Shown here: piece by piece, positions 17,543 through 26,141 of the stretch
How positions within the stretch are numbered: position 1 is the stretch's first letter
Layout of the letters: every line of letters starts with the position of its first letter
Assembly: GCF_947502995.1 (NCBI RefSeq)
Contig: NZ_CANNBW010000007.1
Span: 1 to 64,000 of the forward strand
DNA from: an uncultured Tenacibaculum sp.
GTDB taxonomy: Bacteria; Bacteroidota; Bacteroidia; Flavobacteriales; Flavobacteriaceae
Length of the DNA: 64,000 nucleotides
Direction: 5' to 3'
Notes under the pieces: generated by a model
What the model was told of the DNA's origin: nothing
What the model saw: the letters and a program-made list of their open reading frames with translations, nothing else
Databases searched by the model: none
Translations under genes and position numbers: made by a program

Positions 17543-18988
17543 TTATAGTTTGGTTAATACATAACCACCACCAGTCATATGGTTTTTGTCTGTCAATTGT
17601 AATTGATAACTACTGTTTTTCCAAATTCCTTTTTCAGTTTCTTTAAACCCTTTTTGCCATACAGATGCGGGTGCTTCTGTTCCATTTGTTGGGTCATATG
17701 TACCAAATTTAGTTTGTACAATCCAGTGTTTGCTAAAAAAGAATTTTCTTTCATCTGCATAATTACCAGCACCAATTTTAACGTTTCCAGGACAAGAAGG
17801 ATCTATAAATGTAGCAGGTAGTTTACCAGTAATAAAATTTTGTTCGATTAAAATAACTCTAGAACTTTCATCAATATCTGTAGACTTCAATAAAGAACTA
17901 AAAGCAGCAGCAAAACTTCCGCAAGCAGCACTTTTATCACCACCTAAAACGTCAGCACCTTTTGTAACATACTTCCAGTGGTTTTGTCCGTATTTCATAA
18001 ACTTCGCAAATAATTCATCTGCTCCTGCTTTACCGCTTGTTTCGGTTAACTCACCAATAATCGCATTTATGGTAGTAGCTTTTGTAGCAGCTTTTTCCAT
18101 GGCTTTTTTTTCCATTTCGGCAGTTGTTTTTAAAAAACCAACTGTATCAAGTGCTTCATCTAAACCAGATGGTAATTCGGCTCTATGCCATTCTATCCAA
18201 GATGTTGTGTATTTAATAATTTTTTCTAAATCTGTTATTGATGGGTTTTTATGAAAATCATCTAATGCTGTCGTCGCAAATATAAGATCGGCAGTAATCA
18301 TTGCACTTGGTACTTTATTAATACAATTTGCTTCCCAAGTAGCGTTACTCATTATTTGTCGTTGAATAACTTTCGCTTGTTGTTGTACAGGTTTATTTTT
18401 AGTGTTGTTTGTACTAAGCGATCTGGTTTGTATCGTATTTGTATTTTCGCTACTTAATGCTTTGTTTCCCATTACAGTGGCTTCGTTTTCTAAACTTGCA
18501 CTATCGTTTACAGCTACACCATTCACACTAGTAGTAGGTTTTACGCGACCTTCCATTTGTTGTACAACATGACCTAACTCATGAGGTAAGTGTTTTTCTT
18601 GACCACTAGCCAAATGAATTTCACTTCCTTGAGCATATGCGTGTGCTTGAACAGTTGCAGGTTTTGGTGAATTGTAATGTACCTTAACATGATCGAGTGA
18701 CATTCCAGATAGGTTTTCCATTCCTGTTTTTAAATTATCTGGTAAACCTGTATTATTTTCTTTTTTTTGAATAGTAGTTTGTTGATCTGTAGTATAATCG
18801 TTTGCTATTGATTGCATTTGAGCAGTTTGCTGAGTTTGTACACTATTATCAACATTTTCCTGCTGTTTTTTTTGTGTATTAGCTTCAGATCTATTGTTTT
18901 TTAATTGAAAAGTAGGCGTGCTACTTTCTTTTTTATTTACAATTGATTTTTTTTTATACTCTTGTGTTTTATCAGCGTGAGTACTCAT
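17543..18988 (-). CDS. DUF4157 (eCIS-core) protein with transglutaminase-like C-terminal domain, putative toxin/effector
   Basis: 481 residues. The start 'MSTHADKTQE' plus a Q/N-rich stretch (20-80) is a common N-terminus of Bacteroidetes DUF4157 proteins. DUF4157 follows at about 82-152: 'LSGMSLDHVKVHYNS', 'AHAYAQGSEIHLASG' and a zincin-like HELGH (136-140). Residues 215-481 form a separate domain with Cys356 ('AACGSFAAAF'), His421 ('KHWIVQTKFG') and Asp432 ('TYDPTNG'), in the order and spacing of a transglutaminase/papain-like triad. DUF4157 is known as a module of proteins associated with extracellular contractile injection systems and polymorphic toxins. No structural eCIS genes are in the window. 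The triad assignment is my reading. Confidence 0.7.
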   Translation of the reverse strand: MSTHADKTQEYKKKSIVNKKESSTPTFQLKNNRSEANTQKKQQENVDNSVQTQQTAQMQSIANDYTTDQQTTIQKKENNTGLPDNLKTGMENLSGMSLDHVKVHYNSPKPATVQAHAYAQGSEIHLASGQEKHLPHELGHVVQQMEGRVKPTTSVNGVAVNDSASLENEATVMGNKALSSENTNTIQTRSLSTNNTKNKPVQQQAKVIQRQIMSNATWEANCINKVPSAMITADLIFATTALDDFHKNPSITDLEKIIKYTTSWIEWHRAELPSGLDEALDTVGFLKTTAEMEKKAMEKAATKATTINAIIGELTETSGKAGADELFAKFMKYGQNHWKYVTKGADVLGGDKSAACGSFAAAFSSLLKSTDIDESSRVILIEQNFITGKLPATFIDPSCPGNVKIGAGNYADERKFFFSKHWIVQTKFGTYDPTNGTEAPASVWQKGFKETEKGIWKNSSYQLQLTDKNHMTGGGYVLTKL

Positions 18989-19031
18989 AGTTCGGTTTTA
19001 TTAGGAGTCTGGTTTAATTACTAAAGTTAGT

Positions 19032-19086
19032 AAATAAAAAATCAGTTGTAAAATATGTAATGAATTTAAACAACTGATTTTTTATT
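19032..19086 (-). terminator. Terminator overlapping the 3' end of the small ORF at 19066
   Basis: AATAAAAAATCAGTTG (about 19033-19048) and CAACTGATTTTTTATT (19071-19086) form a 16-base stem around a 22-base loop. The right arm includes the last codons of the minus-strand gene at 19066-19296, and the left side gives a T-run for minus-strand transcripts. It separates the upstream genes from the DUF4157 gene. Confidence 0.65.
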
Positions 19087-19296
19087 CATTTCTTTTAAGT
19101 GATATTTTACCCATCCAAAATCTCCTGAAGCTACTTGTTGTATTACTCCTTTACGAATTAGTTTAGAAAATGTAGAGGAGAAAGAAGAGCTTTTTTTTAT
19201 CATTGATCCATTTTTTCGATAAAAAATAACAAGCTCTCCTTTATTCGATTTAAACTCTTCAATAACGATTAATTCTTCTTCAGTGTGGTAGTTCAT
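19066..19296 (-). CDS. Small hypothetical protein
   Basis: 76 residues, basic, soluble, with a winged-helix-like appearance ('SFSSTFSKLIRKGVIQQVASGDFGWVKYHL'). That pattern would suit a small DNA-binding or regulatory protein, but I cannot assign a family. It lies 23 bases downstream of the HEAT-repeat gene and ends inside a terminator stem, so it is the last gene of that transcript. Confidence 0.5.
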   Translation of the reverse strand: MNYHTEEELIVIEEFKSNKGELVIFYRKNGSMIKKSSSFSSTFSKLIRKGVIQQVASGDFGWVKYHLKEMNKKSVV

Positions 19297-19319
19297 TTTT
19301 TAATTATTTGAAAAGTCTA

Positions 19320-20549
19320 TTACATACTTTCAATTACCTCTATCAGTAATTCTGAAAGATATTTATCATCATCGTTTAATTGTTCTAATTTGGATTTTAA
19401 AAGCGGCTTCATTTTTTTATTTCCTAGTTCTTCAATAGCATCTAAAATAAGAGAATTACTATTGTTAAGATGTTGAAGTTCTTTTTCTAAAACTGACCTT
19501 ATTTTATGATCTTTTCGCAAGGCAAGTCCATAAATAGAATGTTGTTTTACCTCTTTATTTTGATTTTCTACATTTTCCCATAACACTTTTCTAACTTTTG
19601 GCGTATTGAAATCGTTTTTATAACTTAAATTTATAATCGCTTTTTGCTTTACACCTAGATTTTTATCTCTGCATAGTTCTACAAAAAAATCAATAATAAG
19701 TTCATGATTATAGTTGATAAGCTCATCTGCTAGTACAATTTTAAAATAATCACTTCTTTCTTTTAATGATAGTAAACTTTTTATTTCTTCATCTTTAAGT
19801 AAAGATAGGTTTGATTTTAAAGAGAAAATTAGAATTTCAAGAATCTCTTTGTCATTTTCGGATGCTATTTTTTTAAGAAGAAAAGATTTTACTTGCTCTA
19901 AATTATATTCAGATTCATACAATTTATACATTAAACGAAATCCGTAAATTTTATCAGTTTTAGAGTTGGATCTGCATAAACTATAAGCTTTTTGAAAAGA
20001 TTCTTTAGGAAATCTATTTACCAAAGCATTAATGAATCGCCATTGATTTGTAATATCTTTTTCGGATAATAGTTTGTCGAATAATTGGCTCATGGAAAGT
20101 TTATTTTGAGATACTATCCAATTACTTGTTTTTTCTGGTTCAGTAACTTCTTTTAAAATTTTCCCTTCTGCTATGGTTTTAGTTAAAGAGACAAAAGCTG
20201 GGTTATTACCTTCTTGCCAAAAACCATCTTTATAAATAACACTAAAATACTCATAAAAAGGGTGTTTTAAATTATTTCTAATTTGAAAAGAATCTAATTC
20301 CTTTGGATGATAATCAAAGTCAAAATAGCTTAAGTTAGCATTAAGCATTTCTAGAATTCTATGTAATGTTAATCCTTTTCCTAAATCTTTTGATGGCATT
20401 AAAATCTTACCTATTAATTTAGACTTTTTATAGCCTATAAAGGAAGTAAGAAGCCAAGTGTAATAAATTTCAGATTCGTAATTATCAGATGACTTGACTT
20501 GCTTTTCTGAACAAGTACAAAACGTTAATTTTTCACTATTAATGCACAT
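19320..20549 (-). CDS. HEAT-repeat-like protein with unassigned N-terminal domain
   Basis: 409 residues, no signal peptide. The first 130 residues ('MCINSEKLTFCTCSEK' with three clustered Cys, then 'WLLTSFIGYKKSKLIGKILMPS') are of unknown type. The C-terminal 250 are helical repeats of HEAT/armadillo appearance ('DKNLGVKQKAIINLSYKND', 'NKEVKQHSIYGLALRKDHKI'), which normally bind proteins or nucleic acid. Three bases downstream of the SH3-like gene (20553), so the two are cotranscribed. Could be an immunity or adaptor protein; unproven. Confidence 0.55.
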   Translation of the reverse strand: MCINSEKLTFCTCSEKQVKSSDNYESEIYYTWLLTSFIGYKKSKLIGKILMPSKDLGKGLTLHRILEMLNANLSYFDFDYHPKELDSFQIRNNLKHPFYEYFSVIYKDGFWQEGNNPAFVSLTKTIAEGKILKEVTEPEKTSNWIVSQNKLSMSQLFDKLLSEKDITNQWRFINALVNRFPKESFQKAYSLCRSNSKTDKIYGFRLMYKLYESEYNLEQVKSFLLKKIASENDKEILEILIFSLKSNLSLLKDEEIKSLLSLKERSDYFKIVLADELINYNHELIIDFFVELCRDKNLGVKQKAIINLSYKNDFNTPKVRKVLWENVENQNKEVKQHSIYGLALRKDHKIRSVLEKELQHLNNSNSLILDAIEELGNKKMKPLLKSKLEQLNDDDKYLSELLIEVIESM

Positions 20550-20552
20550 TTT

Positions 20553-21440
20553 TTAGTATTTAAATTCAATCAATTTATCATTTGACAGATTGTATTCGTA
20601 TAATTTTTTATTCTTCTCATTATAATACAACCATTGTAAATATGATGTCTTAAATTCAGATGTATGACTTATTCCAATGACCAAATAGTTTATACCATTT
20701 CTACGTCTATTTTCTATTGAATATTCTAATTGTTCCTTTTTCTTGATGAAGTCTCTAATTAACTTATTTTTTGAATTAGCTATATAATATTCAATATTTA
20801 AATAGATATAATCCAAGTACCATTGCGAATAATTATCTGTGTAATAATATTTAATTTTTTTCTTATAATTCTTTCGGAAGTTTGAAACAATGCCGTTTTT
20901 AATTTTTTTAACTTTAAGTAATCGATTATTTAATTCTTTTACACCTTCGTCTCCGGCGCTTTTAATTATTACTTCTTCCCATTCTATTTCAATAATATCA
21001 CCTCTTAAGAAATTTATTTCTTCACCATTTGTAATAAAACTAGATGTACTTTTTTCTTTTTTTGCTGTGAAATAAAAATTGTCGTAGTTATCATCATAAA
21101 GAATAAACTCAAAGATATCTTTTTGTTTAGGTTTAGTTAAAAAAACACTAAAAACATAACCTGTAATAATTTCTTTGGTATTAGATTTTCCTGTTACTTT
21201 ATACCATTGTCCTTTTATAATTTTTCCATTATCCTTTACTTCAAAATACTTATCTGTTATTTCTAATAATTTTATTTTTTCTGCGTAATTAAACTTTCCT
21301 ATTTTCTTTGAGTTTAAGTTAGAGTCAAGTCTAACATTCAAACCGTTTTTTGCTAAAACAAAAAAATTAGTTTGAGCATAAAAAGAAGTAACTTGAATTA
21401 ATATTATGAAGCTTAAAATTATTTTTTCTTTAAATATCAA
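20553..21440 (-). CDS. Exported protein with bacterial SH3-like domain
   Basis: 295 residues, signal peptide about 1-22 ('VTSFYAQ'). An SH3b-type domain occupies about 27-105 ('VLAKNGLNVRLDSNLNSKKIG', 'KLLEI', 'WYKVTG', 'TGYVFSVFL'), the usual peptidoglycan- or metal-binding fold of bacterial envelope proteins. The rest is lysine-rich and unassigned. The start is TTG (21440); no ATG lies upstream in frame. 34 bases downstream of the YwqK-like gene. Confidence 0.6.
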   Translation of the reverse strand: MIFKEKIILSFIILIQVTSFYAQTNFFVLAKNGLNVRLDSNLNSKKIGKFNYAEKIKLLEITDKYFEVKDNGKIIKGQWYKVTGKSNTKEIITGYVFSVFLTKPKQKDIFEFILYDDNYDNFYFTAKKEKSTSSFITNGEEINFLRGDIIEIEWEEVIIKSAGDEGVKELNNRLLKVKKIKNGIVSNFRKNYKKKIKYYYTDNYSQWYLDYIYLNIEYYIANSKNKLIRDFIKKKEQLEYSIENRRRNGINYLVIGISHTSEFKTSYLQWLYYNEKNKKLYEYNLSNDKLIEFKY

Positions 21441-21474
21441 ATCCGTATTAATTATAGCTATTGTTATGTGTAGT

Positions 21475-22425
21475 TTATTTTGATTTAGAGTCTATTTTCA
21501 CACCTTTTTCAAAAGTCATAATTTTGATTAACTTTCCTTCTTCATCATAATATTTTGATATTCCATCTGGTTTGTAATCTTTCACTTCAGTTTCCAGTTT
21601 AAGATTTCCATTCTCATAATAAAAATAAACTTTGCCATATGAAGTAAGATTAATTGTATCTAACTTATATAATTCTATTTTTTTTAAAATTCCATTGGGA
21701 TAATAAGTTCTACAAGTGTCTAAAGTTTGGTTATTCCAATAATTACAATGTGTTTTTAATGTTTTATCATCATAATAAGTTTTATATTCTCCGTGAAGTT
21801 TTTCATTGAATCTATAATTTGACTCTTCTAAATTTCCATTTTCATAATAAAATAATCCTCGTCCAGATTGTTTGCCCAAAACCCAGTTAGCTGAGGACTT
21901 TAAATTCCCATTTTCCCAATAAAATTTTCTTTCACCGTGAAGTTTTCCGTTTTTAAAATGGACAGTTTCCCTAATATTTCCACTTTTGTACCAATATCTT
22001 TTCCATAAGCCTTGTTGTAATTTTTTTTCAACTAAACCTTCTTCGATAATTATTTTTCCTTTTGCTGAACGAAAATGTTTGTAATAACCATTCTCGTATG
22101 TTCTGTTGTATTCTTCGTTGTTTTTAATCCAGACAGTTTTTATTAGTTTAGTTGTTTCCTTATCAAAGAATTTCTCAATTCTATTCGGTAAACCATCTAA
22201 GATTTCTATTTCTGCAAATGGATTACCATTATCAAAAAAAACATTAATTAGGCCTTTTTCATATTTGAAGTCTGAGTTATTAACTACTTTTTGCCAATAA
22301 CCTAATTGTCCATTTTTTTTATAAAATATGTATTCTGAGTTTTTGTATGTAGAGTCATTTATGTTACTGTTTTTACAAGAACATAAAATTAGAATTGTAA
22401 TTATTAAGTAAATATTTTTTTTCAA
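21475..22425 (-). CDS. YwqK/MORN-repeat lipoprotein
   Basis: 316 residues with a lipoprotein signal (ILCSC, Cys17) and about eight repeats of the MORN/YwqK type built on 'Y.NG.....Y..G...G....Y..NG' ('KFYWENGNLKSSANW', 'FYYENGNLEESNYRF', 'TYYPNGILKKIELY'). Databases often call these 'YwqK family antitoxin', but the link to toxins is weak for most members. Starts with TTG (22425). One of a run of unrelated co-oriented genes. Confidence 0.7.
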   Translation of the reverse strand: MKKNIYLIITILILCSCKNSNINDSTYKNSEYIFYKKNGQLGYWQKVVNNSDFKYEKGLINVFFDNGNPFAEIEILDGLPNRIEKFFDKETTKLIKTVWIKNNEEYNRTYENGYYKHFRSAKGKIIIEEGLVEKKLQQGLWKRYWYKSGNIRETVHFKNGKLHGERKFYWENGNLKSSANWVLGKQSGRGLFYYENGNLEESNYRFNEKLHGEYKTYYDDKTLKTHCNYWNNQTLDTCRTYYPNGILKKIELYKLDTINLTSYGKVYFYYENGNLKLETEVKDYKPDGISKYYDEEGKLIKIMTFEKGVKIDSKSK

Positions 22426-22526
22426 GTAGTATTTTTTAATTTGTTTTTCTTTTTAAGAATTAAATATACCAAACCTACGATTATGCATTTTAGGTGTGGT
22501 TTTATAAATTTTGCTGTAGCTAGTTT

Positions 22527-22916
22527 TTACAATAATTCCCAGTTTCCTTTGTATTTATCACCAGTTATTTTTTCAAGTTTAGAACACATTTCTGTCCAAC
22601 TTTCCACAGTTCCATCAGCTCCTAACAAAGAAATAACATTTTTCCTTTCAATATATTCAAAATCTTCAGTACCCTGTTCAACTCCATAATCCGATTTAGA
22701 TATTGTTAAGAATAAAGTAGAGAAATATTTTGGTGCTGACTCCCATTTAGGCTCAAAATACTCACTTAGTTTATCTCCTCCTTTAAATGCAGGTTTACCA
22801 AAAAAATCAGATTCTTCTCCAATAATTAATTTTTCTTTAAACTGATTTTTAATTTTTTCAGTTTTATCGGTTTGAATATTTTCTTCGGGCCAAAACTTTA
22901 AAATAAAATCTGACAT
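22527..22916 (-). CDS. Hypothetical protein (immunity-like size)
   Basis: 129 residues, soluble, acidic, with 'ILKFWPEE' near the N-terminus and 'LFLTISKSDYGVEQGTEDFEYIERKNVISLLG' in the middle. The size, acidity and location among small orphan genes resemble immunity proteins of polymorphic toxin systems, but I recognise no Imm family. ATG start at 22916, 26 bases after the previous gene. Confidence 0.5.
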   Translation of the reverse strand: MSDFILKFWPEENIQTDKTEKIKNQFKEKLIIGEESDFFGKPAFKGGDKLSEYFEPKWESAPKYFSTLFLTISKSDYGVEQGTEDFEYIERKNVISLLGADGTVESWTEMCSKLEKITGDKYKGNWELL

Positions 22917-22942
22917 TTTGATTTGTTTATATAGTGTCGTAA

Positions 22943-23632
22943 TTAGTTATATTCATTTCGATATTTTAGTTCTTTTTCAATATAATTTTCAATTAAGTCT
23001 AGATACCCAATTTTTATTGAATTAGATTTAACAGGGTATTGTTTATTTTCTCCAACTGAATATAAACCGTAATAAAATTGAACTTCTAGAGAGTCTTTTT
23101 TATTCAATTTACTTTTCGGATTTAAAATCATTTTTTCTTCATTTGAAAATAAGTTTTCACCATAAAGTAAATCTTTATTTTGATCATCACTTATCATTCT
23201 TAAATGGCTTAGTTCATTTAAAATTTCCTCATAACTATAATACTTCTGGAACTTTTCATAAGGATTAATTGAAGACAGTCCTAAACCATTTCCACATCCA
23301 AACATTAAGTTAATTTTAAAGGTGTTTTTTTTATTAATAACTCTAGCTCTATTTCCATAAAAGAAAATAGTATCTAAACCATTTAAAAACACTTTTCCTT
23401 CTCTATAAAACAAGAAATATTTGGGTATAATCGAGTTGTTTTTAAAAGTAAAACTATAAATTCCATTTTCTTTTTTTTCGATTAGAAATTTTGTTTTTTT
23501 AATATCAACTTTCCTTTCGTAGATATAATATGAAGAAGTGAATCCTCGTAAAAAATATAAGTCAAAAATTATAAGAACTAAACTAAATAGAAATGTAAAA
23601 ATTATAACTTTTTTTAATCTATTAATTTTCAT
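22943..23632 (-). CDS. Hypothetical single-pass membrane protein
   Basis: 229 residues with one N-terminal transmembrane segment (about 8-28, 'KVIIFTFLFSLVLIIFDLYF') and a lysine/asparagine-rich extracytoplasmic part ('LMFGCGNGLGLSSINPYEKF'). Family not recognised. Preceded upstream by an attC-like spacer (23647-23742) and followed closely by the 129-residue gene. Confidence 0.5.
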   Translation of the reverse strand: MKINRLKKVIIFTFLFSLVLIIFDLYFLRGFTSSYYIYERKVDIKKTKFLIEKKENGIYSFTFKNNSIIPKYFLFYREGKVFLNGLDTIFFYGNRARVINKKNTFKINLMFGCGNGLGLSSINPYEKFQKYYSYEEILNELSHLRMISDDQNKDLLYGENLFSNEEKMILNPKSKLNKKDSLEVQFYYGLYSVGENKQYPVKSNSIKIGYLDLIENYIEKELKYRNEYN

Positions 23633-23646
23633 TTTAACTTTAATTA

Positions 23647-23742
23647 GGTTGAACGGCCAAGTGTGTGATTAGTAGTGGATTTTTAATTACAAACTTTTCG
23701 TTTTATCACTCAAACCGTTATTTTTATATACCGTGTTACAAC
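23647..23742. repeat. attC-like imperfect inverted-repeat spacer
   Basis: The gap between two unrelated genes starts 'GGTTGAACGGCC' (23647) and ends 'TATATACCGTGTTACAAC' (23725-23742). Read on the minus strand the outer part is GTTGTAACACGGTATATAA, which shares ACGGTnTATAA with the spacer at 24728-24749. The outer GTTG...CAAC and inner ACGG/CCGT ends pair imperfectly. This is the layout of a cassette recombination site, though no integrase is in the window. Confidence 0.35.
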
Positions 23743-23749
23743 TAGTTAT

Positions 23750-24502
23750 TTAGTGATAATATTGACTCAAAAAACTTGGATTTCCTTTTTCTTTCGGATA
23801 AAAATAAATTCCGATTAATAATTTACTGTTATCAGGTACTTTGTCTTTAATTCCTTTATCGAAACTCGACCATTCGGTATTTTTTATAATTTTTATTAGT
23901 TTTTGATCAACTAGATTTCCAAAACCACTAATTTCTGTAACATTGCTAATAGTTAAATCAGATTCAAAAGTTATTTCATAAATACCATAACTTTTTTCAA
24001 GTTCAATTCCTTTAAATTGTTCTAAATCTTTGTGAAGTTTTGCTTTTTCTCTATAATTTATTTTATTAGTAAAATCAATATTCTTGGATTTAAACATTTT
24101 TAAAATATCTAACTCTCTTTTTTGTCTTTTTAAGTTCCGTTTGTTTAGATATAGTAAGCCAGAACACATTCCAACACTATATTTTCCATCTTTGTTTTTT
24201 CGAGCATAGACTATTAATTCAGTATTCTCGGGAATAAAAATGGCACAAGAACTTCCAATTCCTCCATCACTTCTTCCAGCAATATAGATGGATTTTAATT
24301 CATTTCCTTTGAATAGTTCACTAATTACAATATCAGCTTTGTAAAGTTCTTTTGAACTTTCGTTTTTATAGTTTTTTACAATTCTAGCTTTTGCAACAAA
24401 ATCAGATTCGATAAACTTTTCGGTAACATTCGGGTCTTCACAAGTACAAGCAAAAATTCCGATTGAAAATAGAAAGATTGTTATTTGAAGTATTTTTTTC
24501 AT
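23750..24502 (-). CDS. TIMP/NTR-like lipoprotein
   Basis: 250 residues. After the signal segment the mature end would be Cys19-Thr-Cys21 ('ACTCEDP'), followed by 'FIESDFVAKARIV', closely like the CTC...LVIRAKFVG opening of metalloproteinase inhibitors (TIMP, netrin-like fold). Cys86 and Cys113 stand 67 and 92 residues after Cys19 and Cys21, near the C1-C70 and C3-C99 disulfides of TIMPs. The region 'KNTELIVYARK...YSVGMCSGLLYL' also fits the NTR fold. The C-terminal 120 residues are unassigned. The signal also reads as a lipobox (IFAC), so Cys19 may be lipidated rather than free. Confidence 0.6.
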   Translation of the reverse strand: MKKILQITIFLFSIGIFACTCEDPNVTEKFIESDFVAKARIVKNYKNESSKELYKADIVISELFKGNELKSIYIAGRSDGGIGSSCAIFIPENTELIVYARKNKDGKYSVGMCSGLLYLNKRNLKRQKRELDILKMFKSKNIDFTNKINYREKAKLHKDLEQFKGIELEKSYGIYEITFESDLTISNVTEISGFGNLVDQKLIKIIKNTEWSSFDKGIKDKVPDNSKLLIGIYFYPKEKGNPSFLSQYYH

Positions 24503-24558
24503 AATTGGTGGAAACTTTTGTTTTTAAATAATTTCTTTAACATAGATTTATAATTGTT

Positions 24559-24749
24559 TAATAACGGGTTTATATATGGCATGTAGGGCAATAGAGAGTA
24601 ATAAATTCTCAAGTTTGCACTGAGCCAAAACATTTTATTTTTAATTTATTCATTTTTAAAAGCTAAATCAACGATTTGACGACCTTTCTAAATATGCACA
24701 AACTTATCAGCTTAGCATTTTTAGTTATGTTTTATACACCGTATTACCT
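24559..24749. repeat. attC-like long spacer with imperfect inverted ends
   Basis: The spacer between the TIMP-like and DUF4261 genes opens TAATAACGGGTTTATATA (24559-24576) and closes TTTATACACCGTATTACC (24731-24748). These are imperfect inverted repeats of each other (AATAACGGGTTTATA against AATACGGTGTATAAA). The interior 'ATATGGCATGTAGGGCAAT' is of a kind I associate with intergenic elements of Flavobacteriia. It overlaps the last codons of the DUF4261 gene. Confidence 0.35.
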
Positions 24750-25544
24750 GCTGGCTTTTTCTAAACTCCACATTCCGAACTTATTTTCAAAAAGTTCGTT
24801 TCCACCATATGGTTGGTTCTTTTCTTCAGTTATTATAAAACTCGGCCAGTCTTCTCTTGGCGAAAACGTGTCATTTTCTTTAAGTTCTGGCTTGTCCATT
24901 AAATTGAAATAATTAAAAGTTTTCATTAGTGTAATTGCATTGTCAAATTCTTCTCCAATAATTATTGTATCCTTTAATCCTAAATTATGCATTCCACAAG
25001 AATATATGTTTCCATTTTTATTAGCTATAGCGTCTAAAACAAACATTTCATAGAGATTTGACTCTTCATAATTTGTTAATAAATCTATCCAATGTTTTTT
25101 GTTAAATGCTTTACCTGCAGATTCAACTTTTATTCCAGTTCCTCCAGATTTTAAAATAGCTTTTCCTGCTTCTGCAATTTCTTTCGCACTTTCTAAATTT
25201 CCAGTTTCTCCTGATAAATAAATGACAAAGTTATGTTGGTCTATTTCATCTAAATATTCTTCTGATAGTTGATTTATCATTCCAGCATATTTGAAAGATG
25301 TTTTCATTCTTTCATCTCTTTCACAAATTTCTAATTCAAATCCTTTATTAGTTTTGAGGTTCAGTAAAACCATACCAGCAAAAATAAATTGATTTAAATT
25401 CTCTTTAGCGATAGAATTAACTATTTCCTCTCTACTATTCCAATTACCTGGAATACAAAGAACTGTTTTGATTTTTTCGGTATTCAATTCAGGTGTTTTT
25501 ATATTTTTATTTTTATTCCGTTTTAATTGGTGTACATATTTCAA
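24744..25544 (-). CDS. DUF4261-like protein
   Basis: 266 residues, soluble. The N-terminal 'VLCIPGNWNSREEIV' and C-terminal block 'YSCGMHNLGLKDTIIIGEE' with 'FNYFNLMDKPELKENDTF' match the DUF4261 pattern (function unknown, often in accessory regions). Starts with TTG at 25544, overlapping the upstream VOC gene by 32 bases; a second TTG at 25487 is possible. The length is near normal for the family. Confidence 0.55.
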   Translation of the reverse strand: MKYVHQLKRNKNKNIKTPELNTEKIKTVLCIPGNWNSREEIVNSIAKENLNQFIFAGMVLLNLKTNKGFELEICERDERMKTSFKYAGMINQLSEEYLDEIDQHNFVIYLSGETGNLESAKEIAEAGKAILKSGGTGIKVESAGKAFNKKHWIDLLTNYEESNLYEMFVLDAIANKNGNIYSCGMHNLGLKDTIIIGEEFDNAITLMKTFNYFNLMDKPELKENDTFSPREDWPSFIITEEKNQPYGGNELFENKFGMWSLEKASR

Positions 25545-25908
25545 TTAAAAATCCGTTATTGTCTCTTACATAACCTACTTTTTGTCCCCAAGGTTTTTCA
25601 GTCAATGCTTCAAATTCAATCGCTCCCATTTCTAGTGCTTTTTTAAAATCCGATTCAATATTTTCAGTAACGAATACCATTTCCACACCGAATGGTTTTT
25701 CAGTTCTGTTCGTTTTTACAAATCCTTTTTTGAAATTGGAATTCCCTAATTCAACTGAAGCAAAAGCAATTGTTGTTTCTCCCGAAATCAATTCTCCATA
25801 ATCATTTTCAGGTGTTACAAACTTCTGCTGAAATCCAAATACCTTTTCATAAAATTCAATGGTTTCTTTTACGTCCTCAACATAAATTATTGTATATCCG
25901 TATTTCAT
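25513..25908 (-). CDS. VOC family protein (glyoxalase/bleomycin-resistance-like)
   Basis: 131 residues with the VOC pattern: 'YTIIYVEDVKETIEFYEKVFGF' at the N-terminus, 'GVEMVFVTENIESDFKKALEMGA' in the middle, 'KPWGQKVGYVRDNNGFLIEICTP' at the end with Glu as third metal ligand. The first ligand position is Tyr/Ile rather than His, so a catalytic metal site is uncertain; binding-only (resistance-type) function is possible. Ends within the start of the DUF4261 gene. Confidence 0.75.
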   Translation of the reverse strand: MKYGYTIIYVEDVKETIEFYEKVFGFQQKFVTPENDYGELISGETTIAFASVELGNSNFKKGFVKTNRTEKPFGVEMVFVTENIESDFKKALEMGAIEFEALTEKPWGQKVGYVRDNNGFLIEICTPIKTE

Positions 25909-26141
25909 TTGTGCTTAGTTTTTGTCAGCTTACGTATAATTCCATATAGCTTAACCAATAGTAAATATATTTTACTACTTAGCTGTATATAAGCAATTCG
26001 AATTCTATTTTTAATTTAATTTTAAGAAAATGTATTGGAATAAGAGTATTGATTTATTTCTTTAACTTTTTCAGAGTTAAATGTAGCGAATAAAAAAGAG
26101 TTAAGCAAAAAAGAAAGGTGTTAAGCGTTGCTTTTTGTAAG

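Noticed and set aside
22441..22689. Plus-strand open frame opposite the 129-residue gene
   Set aside because: It is antisense to a better candidate with coherent protein composition and lies in a minus-strand run.
24744..25908. Overlap of the VOC and DUF4261 genes as a possible third frameshift or fusion
   Set aside because: The VOC protein ends normally for its family and the DUF4261 frame has its own TTG start and typical length; a 32-base overlap between coupled genes is enough explanation.
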